64,000 nucleotides of DNA from Cololabis saira (Eukaryota; Chordata; Actinopteri; Beloniformes; Belonidae). The stretch covers positions 15,492,690 to 15,556,689 of the forward strand of contig NC_084601.1 in NCBI RefSeq assembly GCF_033807715.1, in the 5' to 3' direction. Numbering within the stretch: position 1 is the stretch's first letter; the number at the start of each line of letters is the position of its first letter. Under the pieces are notes generated by a model. It did no database searches, was not told where the DNA came from, and was given only the letters and a program-made list of their open reading frames with translations. This document shows, one piece after another, positions 57,254 through 64,000 of this stretch. The position numbers and the translations under genes are program-made.

Positions 57254-59072
57254 TTGCTGTTTTTTTCTTTTAATGTCAGTCATTTCTTGTTTACATTTAA
57301 GCAGCTTACTTTTATAAAGAAAGACGGTTTGACGTAATTTACAAATCACTCTTCTCTGAACTTGTTTAACCCCCATACAAAAAGGAAACGTTGGTCTCCA
57401 CGTTACATATGAAAATATAATTTAAAAGCACTTGACAACAGACGCACGTTACAATACATTCACTGTACATGGTATATTGAAGTCCCTCCCTCATCCGCTC
57501 CTCCTGAAAAACTCTTCTCCGATTTGTGATAATACTTCAAAACAGCACAAACCATCGCCATGGTGCTGGCAGTGTTTGTGAAGCGAGGATGACTGAGCCC
57601 GCAGTCTCTCCATCCTAAGAAAGACTTCACACCTGTAACCTCAGAACGGACTCGGGCATCTCAGAAGCTGCTATTATGATTCCTTTCCCCCCCAGCAGGT
57701 GTGTGGTGGCCACCCTTTAACGGTTATAATCTCTGCCCACGCAAGGTGTGACAACCCAGAAGTAAACTGGAGGACGGGAGGGCGTCTCTGAGCTTTCAGA
57801 GCACTATAAACTCTGGTACGAGGGAGAAAAAAATGAAGATGGACCATCATAGTGAACCATGACACATGGGAGTCGAACCAGCAGCCCGGCACAGACGCAT
57901 GAGACATTCAAGCACTGTAGCACACAGATACAACAATACTCTCTAGGCTGATGACTGGGACGCTGCTGGAAATACAAAACAATTCACTGGAATGCTGCCG
58001 TGTAAAAACACACACACACGCACGCACACACACACACACAAATGACAAGTTGTAGACGATCTCGTTTACATGAAAACATTCTGCTCAAGGAATTACTGTC
58101 ACACGTTAGGTGACCCCCCCCCGACCCCACCCCACCCCCATCAGGCACATGGTATGGTCAATGTTTGGCAGTGGAGAGCTGTTGGAAAGGATCGAGACAA
58201 CAGACACAACAAAACAATCGTCTTGGCAACTTGAATCCGGATTGATGCTGAAGCAGCCGAGTCTGAACGAGGACGCGCGGCAGACGCTCGCGGCTTCGGC
58301 TCCTCATGTAAGAAAATCTCCCCTTTAATGCTCAAATCAGTCTCTTTTTTTTGTTTTAAAAACAACAAAACTGGCCATCTCAGCAAATAAACAAAAAGGA
58401 ACACTTACTGATACATAAAAAACACTAACTCTAAAACACTGACAAAATATATATAAAATAAAGCTTGAAAATAAAGTGTAACTATTTATGGATATGCTCA
58501 TGAATACTTTTATATTTGTTTTTATGTACACTTACATATCTGTCTATTGTTTATATATCAATATATCTGTTAAAGTATAACTTAACTCTTTCTCTTAGAC
58601 TCCCGTGACAGACGTGGAAGGCACAGACCTCAGCGGACAGGGAGCAGAAAAACGCAGCAGAAAGCTTCTCCGAGACGAGCGGGAGACGAGCAGGAGCTGT
58701 CACGCTTCCTGATTAATCTCTTCTTTCCCTCTGTTCTTTTTTTTTTTGTCTTTTCTTGGAGTTTTTTTTTGTTTTTTGTTTTTTTTTTTACAGTTAGCAC
58801 CTTATGTAAGTCAAACAATATGAAATATAATAAAATGATAGCATATACGAATGTGCAAATGTACATCAATAAAAAATACTACAACGATAACTCTTTTTCA
58901 AAGTGATATAACAAGTAGAAAAAAAAATAAGTAACATAAACAAAAGAGGTGACAGGAAAATAACAATAAAAACAAACTTAAAGCATGCACTTGATCCTTT
59001 AGTGTGTAGAAGGGTAAAGAAAGTCAGGACAGGGCTATGTTTGGGGGCAGGCGCCTTCTGTGGCCGCGGCTT
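57254..59072 (-). other. jazf1: jazf1 3' UTR (putative)
   Basis: Continuous sequence follows the jazf1 stop codon on the minus strand, AU-rich with a short (CA)n at 58010-58040 and T-rich runs near 58735-58790. No ORF of note occurs. Confidence 0.5.
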
Positions 59073-59249
59073 CTAGCCTTGGATCTTGCGCAGCATCTCC
59101 GTAGAGACGGGGGGGTGGAAGTTGATGGTGTGGTGTCTCAGCCCCTGCGACGTCTTGTAGCTCTTGCCACAGCGACACTTGAAGGGCTTCCTCACGCGGA
59201 TCTGAGTGCGGTGGCCGTTCTTGGCGTGGTATTTGATACCGTTCACATT
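59073..59249 (-). CDS. jazf1: jazf1 exon 5 (zinc fingers, stop)
   Basis: It encodes NVNGIKYHAKNGHRTQIRVR, KPFKCRCGKSYKTSQGLRHH and the tail TINFHPPVSTEMLRKIQG. Acceptor CACCAG. Confidence 0.97.
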   Translation of the reverse strand, partial: NVNGIKYHAKNGHRTQIRVRKPFKCRCGKSYKTSQGLRHHTINFHPPVSTEMLRKIQG

Positions 59250-59544
59250 CTGGTGGATCGGGAAATAAAGTGAGAGGAAGAGGAAGAGAAACAAAGAGAG
59301 GCATTACTCAAGGTGCCACATAAAGATTCCACTGCAAGACATAAATGTATAAAGAAACTATATAAATAAATACATATGTGGATAAACTGTTTGAGAAACA
59401 CAATAAAAGAGGTAAACTGCATGAAACAATAATAGTGAATGAATGAAGGGAAGTAAAATGAAATAAATAAAACCGATCCCTTACAGGATTATAAAACACC
59501 AGAAACAGAAAATCCTCAATATACAATACAACAACATTGTAATC

Positions 59545-59619
<75 letters not shown>

Positions 59620-62600
59620 ATGTATACATATATATATATACATACATACACACACACACATACATATACACACAAACATATATATACATACTTTCTCTAA
59701 ATTATCGTTAAAAGCAAATATGTAGGTCAAACCCTAACCCTTCTTCTTTTTTCTTTTTTACTTAAATCTGTGTTTTTGAAACTGTTGAGACGATGCAAAA
59801 TGAAAACGACAAACACATCAAACCTGTGAGGGCACTTCATCGTCACTAAGGAGGTTTGGGACATTTACACCAACTTCTTTGCTTACAGACGTTAAATCAA
59901 CCTTACCATCTATTATTACATAGTAAGGAACGTTCACTTTCTAATACAACAGAAAGTTAAAGAAAGTAACATGGCAATCTTTTTCAACTGACGTCATTGC
60001 ATGAATTTGCTAAATCTGCAAGCAGGGGCGAGTTTTCTTGTTCCCTGAAGATTCCTGGTTAGTCTGCATCATTTGTGCAAAACAGGAAGTCTTGGCACAT
60101 AGATCCATATGCATTAAATAAATCAATCAATTCTGTTTTTTACGTTTTGATCACAAATAATTGAAGTATTTCACATTTATTAGATTTCTGACTGTTGTAG
60201 ATCTACGTTCTCCAACACTGACTCGCATCAGGTCATGGGAGGTCTTTCCATCCTCTTTGCACACTTCTCCATCAGCTGCTTGATAGGGATCTTCATTCAT
60301 ACGTCACATTTATGTCTTTACAGGACGCTCAATTAAATATTTGGATTTTAAAAAATTCAACCCCTAAAGGATTTTCAGAGAATATCAGAACACTGCTTCA
60401 CTTCTGCACATTATTCTCAGCTGACGTTAATTTGCACAATAAAAAGGTTGAACGTGTCAGATTGGTATTAGAGTCCTGGAGGAATCACCCAGATTTACAA
60501 AGAATAAGGCTTTTCCCACATCACTGTTTTCGCCTGAAAGGGAAGTTAAGGATCAACGTTGCAATGCTGTCCATCAGCTCAGGAACAGGGACAGGGACCT
60601 GAATGAGGTTCTTGTTAGCGGCTGCGATAATTTTCAACCAGAGCAAATGCACCATTATGTATTTATCAGTACCCCCAATCACGACCGTCTGGATTTATGC
60701 TGCACTTTTGCACATTATGCCCAGACATGTGATACCCAGACAAAAGCTCCAGTGTTGATTTAAACACAGATTAAACCTCATGTCTTATGTTGGAAATTAC
60801 TTTTCCAGCCTGGGGTTTCTCCTCACCTTGTATCTCTTCTTGCACCCGGGGACAGGGCAGGCGAACGGCTTCTCCTCTCCCCCATTCATGCACATGGAGC
60901 TGAGGATGGACTCAGAGCTGATGGCGCTTTCTGTGGTCCACGACTCATCGCTGTCCGACTCCTCGTAGTCTACTTCCTCCTCATCATACTCGCTGCCTGA
61001 AGGCACATTGGAGCCACGCAGAACAAAAAAAACATTTGTCATCCCGAATGAAATATGGATGGGGACACAGCTAAGAGAGCATTATGCCACGGGGCTTCAC
61101 CACACACAAAAATGATATGTGACTCTTTATTAATGCTTTTCTCTGTATTCTGCTGCTAATTTAATAACCGAGCAGCGCACATGCCACAGAAGGCAGACAA
61201 AACAAAAGTGGTGCGCATGTATGTGTGTGTGTGTGTGAGTCAAAATGTGGGGACTGGCATGGAGAAAGGGATCATTAAGTGGGAGTGATCCCCATTGCTC
61301 AGCCTGGAAAAAAGTGCATTGCTAAGTGCAGAACATTTTCCACTCCACACACACACAGACACACACACACAGGCATCCACATAACTACAATGTTCAGGCA
61401 CTCAAACATGCACACATAAAGGCCCACGGACTCCCCACCATCAGACAGGAAATGCTGCACCTCAGCATGAGGAAGTGGATGGCACCCTGGCACATGTTAA
61501 AAGAATGTGTGTATGTGTGTGTGTGTGTGTGTGTGTGATGCTTGAGCAGTGCTGGTGTGTAACCCCAGACCTAACACTATGTTTGGAACCATTTGGGCTG
61601 GAAATGGACATCTGCTTTGGGGCTGTGCAGCACACGGCCCCATGCACACTCAGCGTGACAGCTGCTATGTAATTAGCAGAGTGTTGACTGGCTCGATCAC
61701 TACAGGAGCCACCAGCTCCAACTCTCAAACAGCACACACACACTTGTCAGGTGATAGTGGGTGGGTTGGTTTTTTTTTTTTTAAGTAATAAAACATAAAA
61801 TCTGTGACTATGCTCTCTTACGATAATGCAACGTCATTGGACAAGTATGAAATAAACTGCATTCCATTTGCATTACATGCATTTTCTTCGCTGTGCTGTC
61901 TGAATCTGATGGATGGACTCCCGATGGCGCAATTACAACCATGAGGTTTTTCCTCCGTTTCTGCCGGAAGGCTTCATTTCGATACCTCCTTTCAACACCA
62001 CATGTATTAGCAAAACCCCCTTTATTCCTGTCAAACACACACTTCGACACGCACACATCCGCACACACACCTGTCGTACCTGTGGGTGTGCTGCTGCGGA
62101 ATGAGGAGGAAGGGGTGATGGGGGGCGTGACGGGAGGCGTCAGGTTACCGCTGGTGTGGCGAGGAGGCGTGGCCGTGCTGCTCCTGGACATTCCGCCCGT
62201 GATGGACAGGGACAGCTTGGGTGTGGCCTTCTTCTTCAGGGTTTCTTGCTCCCGGCGCGCCGCGTCAGTCATGAACCTGACGGCACACAAGAGAGGCCTC
62301 TGATCGATGCTCCGCTCAGACGCAGATTTTTTGAGGCCATGTGTTGATACACGCCAGAAAACATGTTCATAACGGCTCGAGCACCTTGTGGATAAATAAT
62401 GACGGCATGCGCCGAACAAACTGAGCTGGAACCACAGAGTCACATTCTGTTTTATCTAATTTATTAATAGTTATATCTTCATATAAAATCTGTGTGCTTT
62501 ACTCATAACTCAAATTTACTGCCTGTTTAATTTGTCAAAGCAGTCATGCCCTGTTTGGGTACGGTTACTGACAGGATACTATTAGATTAGGTCGAAGTTA

Positions 62601-62799
62601 TGATTAAGTGGGATTACCCCTTCATTAAATTATTTTTAATGTTATTTGATATTGACAGTCTGAAACTTGATGTCTTTATGTCATCCAGCTACAAGTAAAT
62701 CTGTGGTGTTGTAAAACATAACTGAGCTACTGAATACACAGCTTTGACAACGCAGACAATGAATCTGGATGACATTTACAACCTCAACACTTGAGCAAT

Positions 62800-62834
<35 letters not shown>

Positions 62835-63218
62835 AAGGGTAAACCTTACTTCCTCTCTTCATTTTGCCAATATCTCACTCAAGAGTTTCATCTTGCAGCA
62901 ATTTAATGGGACATTAAATGGGATGTGGCACATTGGTTCACCACGCACGTGTCATAAACCTGAAACCCCAACTTTGGCAGGACAGCGAGTTAGGAGAGGT
63001 TGTTTTGTGTGGTTTTCGTGCACATCAGTCATTTGAGATCGTCTCAGTGAGTCACATGAACACACACGTAGACTTCCACTGGTGGAACAACACTGCCCTC
63101 TGCAGATGCACGCTTTTTTTCTGTGAGTGTGCGAAGGGGGTGTACCTGTTGATGTAGCTCAGGGCCAGATAAGTGGGCTGCTGTTGCTCCTGCTTCTCCA
63201 AGACCCGCGGATCCGTGT
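59073..63218 (-). CDS. jazf1: jazf1, juxtaposed with another zinc finger 1 (exons 2-5; exon 1 off window)
   Basis: JAZF1 is a small nuclear C2H2 zinc-finger protein, a cofactor linked to NuA4-type acetyltransferase complexes and nuclear receptors, and well known from metabolic disease loci. Four exons join in phase: 63146-63218, 62080-62276, 60827-60996 and 59073-59249. They encode TDPRVLEKQEQQQPTYLALS, RFMTDAARREQETLKKK, a TPPVTPPITP proline-directed stretch, the acidic EYDEEEVDYEESDSDES, and two C-terminal fingers (CPVPGCKKRYK...H...H, split by an intron, and CRCGKSYKTSQGLRHHTINFH). The stop is TAG at 59073-59075. Human JAZF1 is 243 residues in five exons; the first exon (about 38 residues, with the N-terminal finger) lies right of the window. 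Identity is very high across the part seen. Confidence 0.97.
59250..60826 (-). other. jazf1 intron 4
   Basis: It holds a (GT)n run at 59549-59603 grading into (TGTA)n and (TATA) to about 59690. A 96-residue open frame at 60312-60602 has no family resemblance I can see. Nothing else is supported. Confidence 0.7.
59549..59690. repeat. compound (GT)n(GTAT)n(TA)n(CA)n microsatellite
   Basis: The run of simple units changes from GT to GTAT to AT to CA, forming a local inverted repeat. Confidence 0.93.
60827..60996 (-). CDS. jazf1: jazf1 exon 4 (acidic region, first half of finger)
   Basis: It encodes SEYDEEEVDYEESDSDESWT through EEKPFACPVPGCKKRYK. Acceptor CTTCAG and donor GTGAGG. Confidence 0.97.
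60997..62079 (-). other. jazf1 intron 3
   Basis: It contains short GT/CA runs (61217-61236, 61348-61370, 61505-61538) in otherwise unique sequence; no exon is seen. Confidence 0.7.
62080..62276 (-). CDS. jazf1: jazf1 exon 3 (Thr/Pro-rich)
   Basis: It encodes FMTDAARREQETLKKKATPK onward to TPPVTPPITPSSSFRSSTPT. Acceptor CGTCAG and donor GTACGA. Confidence 0.97.
62277..63145 (-). other. jazf1 intron 2
   Basis: It contains a (CA)n run near 62803-62830 and nothing else recognisable. Confidence 0.7.
63146..63218 (-). CDS. jazf1: jazf1 exon 2
   Basis: It encodes TDPRVLEKQEQQQPTYLALS and YIN, with one-base and two-base phases at its ends matching the neighbours. Acceptor TTTCAG and donor GTACAC. 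Confidence 0.96.
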
Positions 63219-64000
63219 CTGAAAAAGACAGAAAACAACCACATTTAATTAACTCATCCTGTGGAGGAAAAGTGTGTGAATACTGTTGGTATGTAGCTGA
63301 CTCATACATCCAGTCTTCCTGCCAGACAGGCTGATGGATTGCTGAAGGTTTCCCACACTGTATTAGTCTACAACGCATGGTGCCCTGCAGATTAGTTTCA
63401 GATACTACTTTCTTTTTGTTTTTAAGTGAATTTCTCGACCAGCACCGACCTCAGTCTAGTCGACAAACCGATGCCCTTTCTCCACAAGTGGGCCGAGGCT
63501 TTTCAATCATTTCCCAAATCTCAGTGCGGCCGAGAAGAGATTTGTCAGAGGCTGAGGGAGCGACTTGAAGGAGACTGTGATGAATGTGCACAAAGTCTTA
63601 GTCAAGACGTACACATGCGCTTTTTCCAGCTGACTTGCTTAGTCAGTAACACAACAGTAGGCAACTTCCACTCCCTGAGGGTTGCAGTGGGAACTTCAAA
63701 GCCCCACTCTCCCCCCCATCCCCTGGAAAACAGAAGCAACTGTATATGAAAACACTGACCAAAGTGTTGAATATGTGAACTACCAGTGCCATCAAGTGTT
63801 CAGCCGTGGAACAAAGCTGTCTCTCTCTTCCATGAGTGAGAATAGAAATAATTGCAGATGAATATTTAAAAGCTTTCAGATGGATTGCAGTTCAGATGTG
63901 TGCACTCCGGGACCCTCCTTCCAACTAATCCCCTACTATTTGTGTGCTCTGGCCTTCTTAGCCCTTTGGTTTTCAGGCTTTCGCACCTCATAATTTAAAA
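63219..64000 (-). other. jazf1 intron 1 (partial)
   Basis: This is unique sequence up to the window edge. I see no exon; the first exon of jazf1 should lie further right. Confidence 0.65.

Noticed and set aside
60312..60602. 96-residue open frame preceded by a TTTACAG-like acceptor
   Set aside because: It has no family resemblance, lies antisense in a jazf1 intron, and has no matching donor or start that I can support.

Overview
This window is animal nuclear DNA from a ray-finned fish, most likely a percomorph teleost; the species level is inference. It has spliced genes with GT-AG introns, dense GT/AC microsatellites, many hAT-type DNA transposons, palindromic MITEs and LINE remnants. Three genes are recognised from their exons: hibadh on the minus strand, tax1bp1 on the plus strand and jazf1 on the minus strand. 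The same three genes neighbour each other in mammals, on the EVX1 side of the HOXA cluster. The window is therefore probably one of the teleost HoxA-flanking regions; which duplicate (a or b) cannot be told from here.

Layout. Positions 1-26518 hold hibadh exons 7 to 1; exon 8 lies off the left edge. The gene encodes mitochondrial 3-hydroxyisobutyrate dehydrogenase of valine breakdown. Its 16-kb intron 4 carries four hAT elements, a duplicated intronic block and a DDE-transposase remnant. Intron 2 is almost entirely one BED-finger hAT element. Positions 26519-29305 form the head-to-head intergenic space: three CCAAT boxes at 30-bp spacing, a palindromic MITE, and a 2.27-kb minisatellite of a 19-bp unit that runs up to an ETS site at the tax1bp1 first exon. 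tax1bp1 occupies about 29307-57165. A non-coding first exon is followed by 16 coding exons whose phases all match, giving 963 residues: SKICH domain, LC3-interacting motif, long coiled coil, acidic insert, proline-rich stretch and two C-terminal zinc fingers. This is an autophagy and ubiquitin adaptor. Positions 59073-63218 hold jazf1 exons 5 to 2, with exon 1 off the right edge. It encodes a nuclear C2H2 zinc-finger cofactor, and it converges on tax1bp1 with 3' ends about 100 bp apart.

The three genes are not an operon or a pathway; they are linked by ancient synteny. The most striking material is structural. Eight hAT copies keep 8-bp target duplications with at most one mismatch. Two copies of one hAT family lie in opposite orientation around tax1bp1 exons 5-6 and carry complementary (TTCC)n and (GGAA)n arrays. 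A fold-back element keeps an internal empty-site record of a hAT insertion. An intronic segment has been copied into a transposon between 31-bp direct repeats. I found no convincing previously undescribed protein system, tRNA, rRNA or CRISPR array.
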